Source: Clavaria fumosa (lineage: Eukaryota > Basidiomycota > Agaricomycetes > Agaricales > Clavariaceae). Taken from it: a stretch of 64,000 nucleotides of DNA. Shown here piece by piece: positions 48,181 to 60,278 of this stretch. The notes beneath the pieces are model-generated. The model saw only the letters and a program-made list of their open reading frames with translations, was not told the origin of the DNA and ran no database searches. Numbering within the stretch: position 1 is the stretch's first letter; every line of letters begins with the position of its first letter. A program made the translations under genes and the position numbers. The stretch lies in contig OX637794.1 of assembly GCA_951802425.1 (NCBI GenBank), positions 620,001 through 684,000 of the forward strand, read 5' to 3'.

Positions 48181-50237
48181 ATGAATGACTGGACCTGCGA
48201 TTCTAACGAGGCTCTGACCCTCTCTCTAGGTAAGCTAAGACCTCCTTACATTGTCGCCGGAAACATTTCCCTGTCTGACCCATCGCACCAGTTCGGCCAT
48301 CCGAGGACAAGGACCAACTCGGTCCAGGCGAGTCCTACGAGAACTTCCACCCTGCTTTCACCTATCCAGTGTGTTCGGCCTTGCGCTTCCAAGCGAGTTA
48401 CGACTATTGTTCTGTAGCTGAATAGGGTTTTTTGTTTGTTTTTTTGTTTGTAGATTTATGGCGAGGACGAGAAGTTGTACGGGTACGAGGGCCTCGTCAT
48501 TGACGTGCGTGCTTCTCTTATCATAGCATCTGCTCATCTAATCTGCTCCACTCGTAGCTGCGCTTTGCGTCCGGATCGCTGGTGCAGTATCTGTGCGTGC
48601 GTTATTCCGAAAAGCTCGAGGACAAGTCCACGGTAGACGATGTCGAGGGCACGCTCGCCAAGTACATTCCCACCGGTCGGTCGCCGCTACAGCAGACGGT
48701 CGTCTCGCTAATATATCCCCCTCCTCTCGTATTTGGGTTTGCGTAGACTACTACACGGATGACGCGCGTTTCCGGGAACGCGTCGAGAAAGACGCGACGA
48801 CGTTCCGACCGCCGGGAAAACTCGTCTACTCGTACGCGCGCACGGCACCCGCCGCCGCCCCGGTGAAGACGGACGAAAAAGAGCGAGATGCGGCGGGTCC
48901 CAGCTCGTCGGGCCTTGTGGAATTCGAGGTGTACCATGTGCGGCTCTATGCGTTCTTTTTATTCATTCTCGCCGTCTCCTCACTCCTCGGTGATGCCTCA
49001 GGCCACGTGGGCTACGCCTGGGTTCAGGGAATATCATAGAAGAATGCAGCTATTCATTTTACTATACATTGAGGCAGGCTCTTTCATACGCGAGGAGGAA
49101 GATCAGTGGGAATTTGTCATTCTGTGAGTGACGATCCCCCAAAGTAATCCCTTTATCTCCACGTGCCCAACGCGTTTCCACCCCCCAAGGTACGAAAAAC
49201 GGAGCCGGAAAGCGTCTCCCAACGTCCAATCATATCATTTTATCGGTTATTCGTCTCTATATAATTTCTATTGTTTCCCAGAGAAAATTAGAATGAGGCT
49301 GAGGTGCGCCTTACATTCATCTGTCTACCCTGACACTCAATCTTCCTACAAAACAGCCAATTTGTCATTCTGCCGCCTTATCAGCGAAAAGGACACGGGT
49401 GTATGTATTTATGTTCCACCCCCCCAAGAAAAGGGGGCGAAGTTCGCGTCCATTTGTCTCATTTCTCCTCCCCGACCCAGCCGAACTGTACCGCGCCATC
49501 TATCAGCTCGTCCTCTCGCGCCCAGACGTGGCCGAGCTGACGGTCGAAGACCCAGCGGAGGCCTTCGAAGACCTGCGCGACCGGAACGACCTCGCCATGC
49601 TGCTCGCGCACGCGCGGTTCATGCGCGAGGGGCGGGGCGGAGACGAGGGGGGTAAGGAGGCCGAGGCTGAGGCGGAGTCCCATGGCGGTGGGCGAGTTGG
49701 TGGGAAGACGGGGAGGACGAAGAGGCGCAACAGGCCGTCGGGGCCCATGGGGCCGCCCCCGCCGCGGGCAAAAAAGCCGGGGATGCTGGGGCCCCCTGCG
49801 GACAAGGCTTGGGTAGAGCGGTGGAGGGTGGAGCTTAAGATGGCTAAGGTTGGCTCTTTCTTCGTGCTCCCTTTTTTTTTTTTTTTTTTCCCTTCTTCGG
49901 GTTGCTCGAAAACCGTTATGGCCTGCTGACACGCCGTTCGTCACCAGCGCCAGTTTCAGCGATTGATCGAGATGCTCATCCAGATGCACCTCGATAAGTC
50001 AGACGCACGCGGTGAAAGGGCGTACAGACTCCAAGTCAAAGAACGTCTATACCGGTTCAACTTTGTGCGTCTAGTTCTATATCCCTGATGTCGGAGCAAT
50101 GTTGATGGATGGATCAACTCTCGGCCTTTCAGGAAGTTCTGGCTCAGCTGGATAAGCAAGAGAGGCTTGAGAAACTCGAGGAGACGTACCAGGTCGTCAA
50201 GGCGGATTACGCACGAATCCTAGCCATGATTTCGTGA
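48181..50237 (+). CDS. HAT1: Histone acetyltransferase type B catalytic subunit Hat1
   Basis: Acetylates new histone H4 on Lys5 and Lys12 before deposition. Eleven exons: 48181-48229, 48292-48368, 48454-48504, 48558-48675, 48747-48937, 49002-49123, 49190-49303, 49357-49400, 49481-49848, 49948-50064, 50133-50237; 451 residues. N-terminal domain with NEALTLSL and HPAFTYPIYG; GNAT core with HFIGYSSLYNFYCFPE and the acetyl-CoA loop PPYQRKGHGSELYRA. The C-terminal helical part holds EDPAEAFEDLRDRNDL. A Gly/Lys-rich insert of about 60 residues lies in exon 9. Intron 9 contains a run of about 19 T. Confidence 0.93.
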
Positions 50238-50406
50238 GCTGTACGGACCAGATCTAGGCGCCGAACGGATATATATTACAGGGGAAATCACGCGTGTTCT
50301 ATATACAATACAACTCCGGCATTGAAGAATCGCAGAACACGAGGAGGCAGACACAACGCATAATAGGGCGCGTGAAGCACGGCCCAACAAAAAAACTGGA
50401 AACGGC

Positions 50407-51536
50407 TTAGCACTCTCCACCGTCGCCTTGCGGGTCCTCGTCGTGGTCTGTCAGCCTTGTGCCGTCCCCTGCGTGATCGAGGCGCTTTTTCTCCATGATC
50501 AGGAGCGAGAGGACGGCAAGATCCAGATCGAGCGACGATTGCTCCTGGACCTGCAGACATGCCCTGCGCTCGCCGCTGAACAGGCCTTTGCCCTTCATCC
50601 ACCGCCTGAACGAGGCCACCTCTTCCCCTGTATCGTGCGCCGTGAGCTATAAGTTAGGGTGAAAAGATTAATGCGTGTCATGGGAATCGCGATTCGCGTC
50701 GAAGTAGAAGCGAAAACGTGCCAGCGTCGTGACTTACGAGAAAGCCTTTCCAGGCGGGTTTCCAGCGGTATTGCTTGCCGTCATTCCCTATGAAATAGCG
50801 AGACCTAACGGACGGAGCCAATTTTGTTCATGAGGGAATTTACTTGGCGTCAAACAAGATTATAATAAACCCACTGGCTGAACTGTCCTTGCTTGGACAA
50901 GAACTCTTTGACGATGAGCCCAGTCTGCATCCCGTCTTGCAGGGCGCTGTAGATCGTTGTGGATGTGCCCCACGTTTTCCACGCGATCTCGGCGACGATA
51001 CTGGCTGCTTGGGACTCGGCCGGACGTTGCACTGTGGTGACGAGGCGCGGAGGCAAGTGACCGTCGCATACCTTGTCGGTCTGCACGGAGTAGTACGCGA
51101 CGCCAGTCGGGGAGACAAGCACGGTCTGGAGCGGGTTGTAGGGCACGAGGAAGAGCTCCATTCGGGGGGCGGGGCCTGCGCTGGCAGAGTAGATCGAGGT
51201 GTCGGAGGGAGGTTCGGAGAGAGCGAGGAGGGCGCTCAGATGAGGCTGACGGCTGCTGACGCCTGTCATATATGTTCGTGGTTTTACGGGAACGTCGAGG
51301 GCCTCGCCATTGGGGCTGCGGATGACCGACCGCTTTCGAGGGCGTGGCGCGAACACAAAGCGCGCTGGTGTGAGGGCGTGTGAGTGACGTGTGGCGTTTT
51401 GTCCGTCGTCGTCAACGTCGTCGTCGTCGCACTGAATGTCGGCGTCATCGTCGTATAAATCCTCAAAAGAGGCTTTCGTCTCTGGAATGACGGGCTCCTC
51501 GTTCGCCCACGTCAACTCAATTATAGCCGTCGCCAT
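50407..51536 (-). CDS. DUF6593-domain protein
   Basis: Exons on the minus strand: 51536-50875, 50804-50738, 50646-50407; 322 residues. The domain found widely in mushroom-forming fungi is in the second half: IVAEIAWKTWGTSTTIYSA, then SRYFIGNDGKQYRWKPAW, then an amphipathic end (DLAVLSLLIMEKKRLDH). An acidic stretch (DDDDVDDDGQ) and Pro-rich middle come before it. No catalytic residues are known for the family and its role is not established. Head-to-head with GWT1 with almost no space between. Confidence 0.8.
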
Positions 51537-51569
51537 CGTTCGTGCCGTTCCAGGTTATTTCCAGATTTT

Positions 51570-53465
51570 ATGACGCTCACATTCAACGTCGACATCGACG
51601 ACAATAACTGGTCAGTCGTCAGTAGGTCTCTACTCTGCCATCCGCTCGCGCCTGCCCGCAACAAGGCCACTTCCTTTTTTCGCGGAATGGACGCTTCTGG
51701 TCTTACCTCTCCTTCTCTCCGTCACTCTGTTCGCGAACGTACCCGTGTTACTGGTCGCATTCCTGCTTGTGCCATCCGTGCTCCTGCTTTTCATACCACC
51801 TAGCGATGAAAGAGTGGCTCTACCATCCGACCAGTCCCAAATTTCCTCGCCGCCACCCTCACCACCGCCCCTCGCGGACGACCAGTCCCAAGGAGTCCCC
51901 GTCGCACCGTTTCCCGCCTTGACCACATATCGCGCGGATATGCTCCTCCTCACGTTCATTAGTATATTGGCCGTAGATTTCCCCGTCTATCCGCGCACTC
52001 TGGCAAAGTGCGAGACGTGGGGCGTGTCCTTGGTTTGTGCCTCGTTACCTACCCAAGTTACCACTCATGCGACGTGTCTTGACAGATGGACGTGGCCACC
52101 GGGGCGTTCATATACTCTCAAGGTATAGTCTCAGCAATTCCCATCCTCAAGGACCCAGGCCACCTCGACAGCCCACTCTTTCCGAAATTCCTCAGCACGG
52201 CACGCAAATCTCTCCCCATCCTCGTTCTTGGTATTATTCGTGTGATTTTGGTCAAAGGGACAGAATACCCTGTAAAATATCTCATTGTACCAGGTTCTGA
52301 ATTGAAGCCTATCTGATGCGCCTACCAGGAACATGAAACTGAATACGGGACTCATTGGAATTTCTTCCTTACACTCGCTGTCATTCCCGCTTTTCAGGTC
52401 CTTCTGCACCCCATCATCAGACACGCGCCAATTTCGCTCTTCGGAGTGCTGGTGGGATTGTGTACGTCCTGTGCTCTGTCTCATTTCCACACACCGCCAT
52501 TCACGTAGGATTTTTACAGCACACCAATTTGCCCTCTCATTCCTCGGTTGGCAACAGCATGTCCTCTACACGCCAAGGACGAACATCATCAGTGCAAACA
52601 AAGAAGGACTAGTCTCGCTTCCTGGTCAGGATTCTCTGATCGGCGTGCTGTGGTTGACCGCTGACCAGATCCCCTGTAGGCTATCTGTCAATACACCTCC
52701 TGGGCTTGTCAGCTGGCACACTCCTTCTGCCTCCCTCCCCTTCGTACTTCCGCAGACGGCAACGAGCCGATCAGGACACGTCTCGACGGAGAAAGAGCAG
52801 CGATGCAGCCTCGCGCCAACACCCATCGGCCGCAGGGTCCTCGCCAGTCAACACGCTGCAACGCAAGAACGACAAAACAGCCACCGAGCTAGTTTCGTAT
52901 GCCGTCGTGTGGTGGGCTCTGCTGGGGGTGGCACAGCTATCGGGCGTCGGTGGAGGTGTCTCGCGTAGAATGGTGAGTCGTAGATGTTTGGCTTTGGTTT
53001 CCTTGATATTAGCTCCTTAGCTTATGATATACTCAGGCTAATTTACCGTATATTCTATGGGTCGCGGCTGTCAACATCACTGCCCTCTTCTGCTACGTCA
53101 TGCTAGATTTAATCTTCTTCCCTTCACCGCTCTGTAAATCGTTCTATTCCCCCGTCTCGGGTCTGAAAGCTTTACCCCCCGTCCCTCTCGTCAAATCCAA
53201 GGAGCAGACACCCGCACCGCTGCTAGAAGCTGTGAACAAGAACGGATTCGTCTGGTTCCTTCTTGTGCGTCTCTCTCTGCTTTGGACCCAAGTCGATCAC
53301 ATCATTTTCTACCCCTAGGCAAACATTGTGACGGGTGTCATTAATCTGTCGGTCAAAACAATGTATACACCAGATAGATGGGCAATGGCCATCCTTACTG
53401 GATACACATTTGGGATCAGTGTTCTGGCATGGGTATTCAGGGGCCGCAGGATTTGGCGACTTTGA
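51570..53465 (+). CDS. GWT1: GPI-anchored wall transfer protein 1 (inositol acyltransferase), 5' end uncertain
   Basis: Adds a fatty acyl chain to inositol of GPI precursors in the ER. Exons: about 51,620-52032, 52086-52271, 52329-52461, 52520-52624, 52680-52972, 53037-53264, 53319-53465. [10 protein letters not shown] and [18 protein letters not shown] open the family pattern, then [46 protein letters not shown] and [14 protein letters not shown]. About ten membrane spans. The usual N terminus (about 30 residues before LYSAI) is not found on the + strand in a single ORF: the ATG at 51570 is in another frame, so a first exon probably overlaps the DUF6593 gene's 5' side. It lies only 34 bp from that gene's start. 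Confidence 0.88.
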
Positions 53466-53581
53466 GTTTCCTCCACTTACCAGATCATTGCTGAATGTAT
53501 TCGAGAGTATCTCAAGAGCGTTGACCACATGCATCGTGTGCTAGCAATCTTTATATCTATATATATAGGTAATAAACGTAT

Positions 53582-56500
53582 TCATCCTTCCGCTACAAAT
53601 GTAAATACACCAATAGTGTTTCCAAAACCGGCCAAGGCAAACGAGCGACTCGCAATCAAAGGCGAGACGCGTGTAAACGGAAGTTGAGGGACGCAGGAAT
53701 CGCGCCGCGGCACCGCCGGCGAAGGAGAGCCAGGTGTTTCTTGGTGGTTGATCGCGTCGAGGCGCGACACGCGCAGGTGCCCGCTAGGCGGATCAAACAC
53801 CCACACTTCCCACCGCTCCAGCGTGGCACCCGTGAGCACGTCCGGCTTGCGGCTTTCCAAGCGCGCGGCAGGCGCGCCATTCGCTTTGGGGTGCCCACCG
53901 TGGCCCGTGGCACCGCCCGCGGTGCGCGACCGCCTCCGGATGCCTACTACCTGCCGCTGGCACATGTCCCAGCACCCTCGGTCGCAGGTCACGTCGCCCG
54001 TGCGTACGACGGTCACGTTTTCCCACAGCGTGCTGGGTGCTTGGGTCAGGAGCGGGGACGAGTTCGCTGCATCCGCCGGCCCGACTAGATGTGCTGGCTC
54101 GTGCTCGCTCATGGTGGGCGGGATGCTCAAGGTAATATCCTGCCGCCGGTGCGACTCCTTCTCCGAGAGCCGCCGTGAATGCACTCCGTGCGGGGACACA
54201 GGAAACGCTTCGGTCCCGGTGGACAAACCATTAGCAGGCGACAAAGACGGCCGCGACCTTGCGAACGACTGCGGTACTGTCGTACTGAGAGACGCCGAAC
54301 TGTTTTTTCGTGAACGACGTCCTTGCACAGCATCCCGCGCGAACCGTAGCCGTGGCTGACTTTGCGGGCAAGAACACCGTCTGCCCCTGACTGACAGATG
54401 CGCAATATAGATCAGCACTCTCCGTCTTGACGACAAAGAAATCGAGAAGCTATCCAACGGCCGTTCTCCGCAGTAGAGACACGTCTTGGCGCTGACGGGC
54501 GCGATGCGGAGCACATCGACTGGTCCGTGCACACCTTCCAAGATAGTGATGCACGCTGCGGTGAGGCCGTCCCATAACGATACCACTCCAGCCTCTGTGG
54601 CAGCCCCGATTACGAGGCGCATTGTCCCCGCGAGCTCAACGAGAGATGCGTGAATTTGGGACACAGGATCCGCAGGATTGCCCGCCTGAACGCGGTAGTC
54701 CGTACGCAGGTACGTTTCGGACCCATCCAGCGCGACCACCTGCAGAACTCCGTCTTCCAATGCATAGGCTACCATGGGCGGCGAGCCCACCTGGACAGGC
54801 AAATGCTTGGCACACTTCAGTCCAGCCGTCTGTGGAGGCGAAAATACGGTTGCAGAGGGCGCCAGACCGACGTTCCAGTTGACCACCACACCGTTGACAT
54901 GAATGACACTTAACGCCACAGATCCACTGGGGCCTAAAGTAGTCGGGGACTGACGGGGGCCCTTTGGTGTGACGACAGGCCATTGCATCTCCGAGACACC
55001 AGATGAAATATGGTCGAGGCTGAGATGAGTCAAGGATTGCACGGAATCCTCGCCCACGATCCATACTCCGACCACTCCAGCCCCAGTGCCGACGGCGCAG
55101 TAGTGCCCCGCATGGTCGAGGGCAAGAGCAGTCAGTTTGGATGCTGCACAGGACGTGCTGGCGGCACGAAGCAAGATATCAGTCACGTCAATGCAGATAT
55201 GCAACTGGCTCGCCGTGCGCCACACGGTGAGTTCGTTTTGCACGCTGACGGATGCCACCACCTTTCCGTCTTTGCTGGCGGCAAGTAGCTCCACATCCGA
55301 GGTAAACATTCGAGGCAGAGTCGCAAAGCTCGTGCAATCATCCAGGGTTGGGTTGTCGTTGGAGGGAGATGAAATATCGTTGCCAGAAGGTCTCCTCTGT
55401 GCTTCTAGTAGTTCCGCGTTCTTGAGAAGATATAGACATAGACCATAAAGCGCAGAGGTAGTGGCCGTAATAGGCAATACCACAATTTTGCAAAACCACA
55501 ACAACGACCTCAAAGTCCGGAACAGATGCTCACGGGACTGGTCTGAAGGTTGGGAATCTGGGCGGAAGGGTCGGAATGTCAGGATTGATGGTAGTTCTAT
55601 GCGGAGATGGAGTAGCGGGTCCTCGTCTGGGTTCAACAGCTTCCAAATATGCCATGCTGGAAGGTGGTGCTCGGATCCGCTCAAGCCCGTTCGTGAACGG
55701 GACAGAGCACCTCGTTGGGGGATCGTGCTAGAGTCGTTAGGGCGTGAAGCGGCAGGATATGTCGCGTAATACAGTGTGGCGGTTGTTGTGAGCAACTTCG
55801 AACATGAATATCAGAAGAGTTGTGGCAAGGACAAATGTGGAGATTTTACCAGTAGGAGACTTATGTTTTTCCGTGCGCGACCTTGAAGAAGACTTTGGGC
55901 CGTCATGACAAAATTGTTCCAGGCACCGCCCTGTGGGGCTCCGAGTGGTTCGCGGGAGGGCTTTGGGACCGGAGGTGCCAAGCTCGCATTTTGGCGAAGG
56001 AGTTCCTCAAGCTGGTAGACAAGCGGCCATTAGACCATTTATAATCTAAAACCTAACCAAAGCAAAGACAAACCTCGAGTCGTTGTATATCGATCGAGAG
56101 GACTGTGATGAAGAAAGTGTGCGCCAAGAACCAATGCGCAACCATAACCACGATGGCCAAGACGCAGAATTGTCTGATTGCGCCGACTTTGAAAAAGGCA
56201 ATGGTTCCCAATATGATATTGTAGGAGATAACCTTGAGAGAATTGGAGGTCCCTGCCCGGCTTAGGCCCTCTGCGATGCGTTGTTTGACGGGAAGTGTAA
56301 TGGATGTCTTGGTGACAGCATCTACCTGTATAGTATGCAGTCAGACAAGAATGACAGATAACACACAGAATAGCTTACCAGATTGAACATGTTTTCGGCT
56401 CCCACAAACACAATGACAATAGGCAACAATTCCCTTAAGCAAGCAAGCATGAGCAAATTCTGTGCAATGCGTCCACATTGGCTTACCATGGAACCATGGT

Positions 56501-57675
56501 CACCTTGAAGCCCACAAGGGTACATATGCTCAAGCTAGTGATCGTACTAACGGTGATTTCGATGAGTGCCGTGAACGTCACACCGATACGTGAATGCACG
56601 CTGTCCATGCGCCTCATCGACCATGTGACATATGCAAAGAATCCGCTATAGGCTAAGTATAAAAAGGCCGAGATGGCCGAGAGGCCTTGACTTTTCGACA
56701 GATTGGGGTCGTACTAGCGAGAGAGAGATATGAGTCGGTCAGTTCGGAATAAGACAAGGAGCCGTGATGCCCGACGGGATTGCTGACCTCGATTGCAATG
56801 AAGGATGGCTGCTGCACTTGAGCTACGAGTTCCTCTCCTTCAGTGGCGAGTTCTAGGATGTGCAAGAATGCGGAGTGGGAGACGGCACTAAGACAATCTG
56901 TTTCGGGAAAAAAATAAGAGAGCGCAAGAAATGTGGCAAAGTCAAAGTCGGCTGCAGCGGGCTCGTTCGCCCTGCGCCCTGCTAAAACCATATGCGGAGA
57001 GACAGGGACACCGTCGATGGATATGTTCCTGGAGAGACTCAAGGTGTCCAGGATATTAGAGTCAAGCCGTACAGCTCCTTCGTCGTGACCCCAGAATGCC
57101 AGTGGGGAGAGAACAAAGCATTGCCCATCGGTGGTACGAAGACAGGGTACGTTGCGTGATGAAATGAGATTGGCAATGCGACGCTCGAGGTGTAAAGTAT
57201 ACAGCAAGATTTGATGGTTCAATGCGCCCTCGTCATCGGTGAGCGGGCTTTGTATCAGGACACGCTCGACACGAATTGTGCGCTCTAAACCACAGCGTGC
57301 CCTGGAGACAGCGTCGTCACGTATGCGAAGCGCTGTATACCCAGACCAGAGGTTTCTTAGGTCGTATTGGGCGTATGTGGAGAACCCTGGAACATCGCTT
57401 GGAGCAAGAAACGCGTCGAGAATGCGGAGCTTGGAGCCGGAGAAAATCCGGGACTCTGAGGAAGCGTAGAGCGCGAGGGCGGGATAGAACAGCGAGGTGA
57501 TAACGACACATGAGATAAGGATAACACGAATTTGGTGAGTTGCGCAGTGACTGGTACGACGACCTTGAATCAGCTACCAATAGGTCATAAGAAGAGAAAC
57601 GCACATTCCAAACCGATGGAAGAGTCTAGCCACAATTGCTCTCATTCGATTTAATGCCATTGCGCCGAGTTCCAT
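53582..57675 (-). CDS. SCP1: SREBP cleavage-activating protein homologue (SCAP/Scp1)
   Basis: Sterol sensor that escorts SREBP from ER to Golgi or to the Dsc ligase, so controls ergosterol genes and low-oxygen growth. Exons on the minus strand: 57675-57605, 57550-56788, 56713-56487, 56433-56379, 56325-56074, 56011-55850, 55795-53582; 1,247 residues. TM1 (IRVILISCVVITSLF) is followed by a large lumenal loop, then the sterol-sensing domain: GVTFTALIEITVSTITSLS, ELLPIVIVFVGAENMFNLVD and RQFCVLAIVVMVAHWFLAHT. The C-terminal half holds WD-type repeats (for example LLAASKDGKVVASVSVQNEL, YCAVGTGAGVVGVW) and a basic, probably disordered, Ser-rich insert. Its 3' end lies 116 bp from that of GWT1. Confidence 0.9.
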
Positions 57676-58043
57676 GTTTGAGAAAGCGAGTAGACGGGTT
57701 ACGAGCGAGAAGTGCTTCGTAACTGATATACAAGGAACAGAGAGAGAAATGACGGTCAGACTAAGCGCGTTTGCATGGAGTAATGAAGCGGTCCTCGGAG
57801 ATGCAAGCTTGTAAGCGATCGAAAATTCCTTTTAAGGCTACCCCGGTGGCATTGAATAAGCAGCCACAATCTATTGCTAGAGTAAGCTAGCTAGCTACAG
57901 GGCAGCAATTCACAAGTTACTTTTGTCCCTCACAACTGGCCCTGAAACAGCCCTTGCTATTAGAGTCACATCATGGAATTGTTTTGCTACTACAAGCCTA
58001 CATACAACGGCAAACGGGTCAGAGACATCTGGCCTTCCAAGGC
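57676..58043. other. Intergenic region upstream of SCAP
   Basis: About 370 bp without coding signal; promoter of the SCAP gene and 3' flank of the next minus-strand gene. Confidence 0.4.
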
Positions 58044-58639
58044 CTAAAATGACATAGTTGACCTTGCCCACCACTTGCGCGCGTTCTCTGCAGTCTCCTT
58101 GTCCATCACAGAACGCGCCTCGAATGTGTTTGACGACCTAGGACCTTGTTCAGTGTCGCGAACTATGCCATCATTGTGGAGGAGCCAAGCAGGGGTGCCA
58201 TATAGACGTGCTCGCAGTATATTTGTTGAACATGAGCTGGGAGATGGGGGAGCTCCCAGTGACCAGGTTGAGAACGCAAGAGCCGCCAAGTGCGCACACT
58301 CTTGAGGCTGAGACAGACCTGAAACAATGGGCTTGTCGTCTGGCTAAACGCTATAGACAAACCGAAAGCTTGACGTGGCGAAGCGTCCACCCGGGGACAT
58401 CGTCACACGCAGAAGGTCGTAGAACGCATGTGATGGCAATGCCCTGCGTAGTATGCATCATCCTTGGGATATTCCGGCTCATGCGAAGCGTCAGATCTAT
58501 ACAGGATGAACCATGGCTCTTCATCTGGACCTGGCAACGTCTCCACGTCCACAAGTGTGGGTGTGTGGGCAGAAGAGGAAACTTGGAGCAGCTTCTTGAC
58601 TATGGCATGTTCCTTCGATGATTGGGATAGGCTTGCCAT
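58044..58639 (-). CDS. Small conserved-looking protein of unknown function
   Basis: Exons on the minus strand: 58639-58409 and 58343-58044; 176 residues. It reads SKEHAIVKKLLQVSSSAHTP, PDEEPWFILYRSD, and near the end YGTPAWLLHNDGIVRD and WWARSTMSF. Both halves join in phase 0 at clean GT and TTTAG sites. No signal peptide, no membrane span, no domain that I recognise. Divergent from the PDX1 gene with 172 bp between starts. Confidence 0.5.
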
Positions 58640-58811
58640 ATACTAGGCTAGGGTTAGAGCGAGGTTGACTGCTGTAGTGCTCGGGGAATCAGGAATTGAG
58701 ACCTGATTTACTTGCTAATTAGCGGGTGAGAGTTGCAAGAGCTGATTTACCCTATGTGGCTGTTCTGGCGCGACACGATCATTGCCACCATCACTTCCCC
58801 GACTCTCAACT

Positions 58812-60029
58812 ATGAGAATCGGCTTGTGGTCGTCGCTGTCAACCAGAAAATTCTGTCATGCACGATGTATGTCCTTTCGGGCTCTAGCGGCGCGTCCCTG
58901 ACTCCTCTAGATTTACATGGCACAGCGATTCGTTCGGCGGTCACAAAGCTTCAGATGCCTGCCATGTCACCCACCATGACCGAGGGCGGCATCGCGCAGT
59001 GGAAAAAGAAAGAAGGCGAGGCTTACTCCGCGGGAGATGTGCTCCTTGAAATAGTGCGCCTCTTGTATACACACCCGGGTCACGATTCGACGTTTTCTTC
59101 CTTCAGGAAACAGACAAGGCGAGCATTGACGTGGAAGCGCAGGACGACGGTATAATGGGTAAAATCCTGGTATGCTCGTTTCTGGTCCCCCAATTTTTCC
59201 CTTGGTCAATTCACCCTGCACATAGGTGCCAGACGGCACCAAGAACGTCGTCGTCGGAAAGACCATTGCCTTGCTGGCGGAAGAAGGCGACGACATCTCC
59301 AACCTCGCTGTCCCCGAAGACGAGCCGGCCCAACGAACCCCGTCCCCACCGCCACCCATAAAAGCCGAGAGCCAGTCATCGCACACTCCCGCATCCTCCC
59401 CTTCAAGCTCATCCGCTGGGCGCGGGGCGACCCCCCAGCCAGAACCACATTCGCACGTGCCCACTACACATTCCCGCCCCCTCTTCCCCTCCGTCCACCG
59501 TCTGCTTCTCCAGCACGATGTCCCTAATCCCGACGCCATCGTGGGCACCGGTGTGCGCGGCATGCTCACGCGCGGAGACGTGTTGGCTTATCTCGGGAAG
59601 GCGTCCAGCCCGACGGGTACATACCAAACCCCAAAGAAAGATGAATTCGTGTCAGCCAAGGCTGAGCCAAAGGCACGTACAGCTGTCTTCACTGGCCTTA
59701 GTCTAAGACTGAATAAACCTGCTCTTATCTAGGTTCAACTGCTTGACGGACCCACGCTCCGGCGACTCATCCTAACGAACTTATCACAAGTATCTGCTAC
59801 ATCCCGATTACGACAAAGCGAGTTCCTTTCTCTGACACACGCGCAACGCTCAGACTCATCGCATGTGGCTCCCATAGCTCCAGCCGCGCCACCTACCTTC
59901 GACTCTATCCTAGCTGACTATCTCCCACCGCCGAAGTCAACACCTGTGTCAACAACGTCCCCTCTATCACCGAAGGCTGAAATCAAGGACAGTACGACAG
60001 CCTATTTCGAGGGGTTAACTGACGTCTGA
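58812..60029 (+). CDS. PDX1: Pyruvate dehydrogenase complex protein X (E3-binding)
   Basis: Anchors the E3 dehydrogenase to the E2 core in the mitochondrial pyruvate dehydrogenase complex. Exons 58812-58866, 58911-59053, 59107-59169, 59226-59672, 59733-60029; 334 residues. An Arg/Ser-rich targeting peptide ([19 protein letters not shown]) precedes the lipoyl domain ([14 protein letters not shown]; lipoylated Lys in [10 protein letters not shown]). A Pro/Ser hinge leads to an E3-binding domain ([33 protein letters not shown]). There is no acyltransferase domain, so it is protein X, not E2. Intron 4 uses either a GC donor at 59673 or a GT donor at 59649; both keep frame. Translation from the ATG at about 58867 gives a poorer leader. 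Confidence 0.88.
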
Positions 60030-60278
60030 CGAGAAGGGGGCAAGAGTAAACTCGCGTGTTACGATAATTTATAATGCCGTATAACATAGAATGCTCGTCT
60101 GGTAGGTTGATTGTATTTCGCTGAACAATGTCTATGGCCTCGGTTTTGCTACTTGGCTCCTGAACATTAACAATATTAGAGGTAAAATCATACGCGTTCT
60201 TGACCCTCGGGCATTGTCATGTCACTTTCCTACATCCGTTGCTGCGGCTACGGCTGTTTTCTAACACATGGTTAATCT
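60030..60278. other. Convergent intergenic region PDX1/RAD1
   Basis: About 250 bp between two convergent 3' ends. Nothing coding seen. Confidence 0.4.

Noticed and set aside
53684..54359. Plus-strand ORFs opposite the SCAP C terminus
   Set aside because: No domain and antisense to a single long ORF continuous with the sterol-sensing exons.
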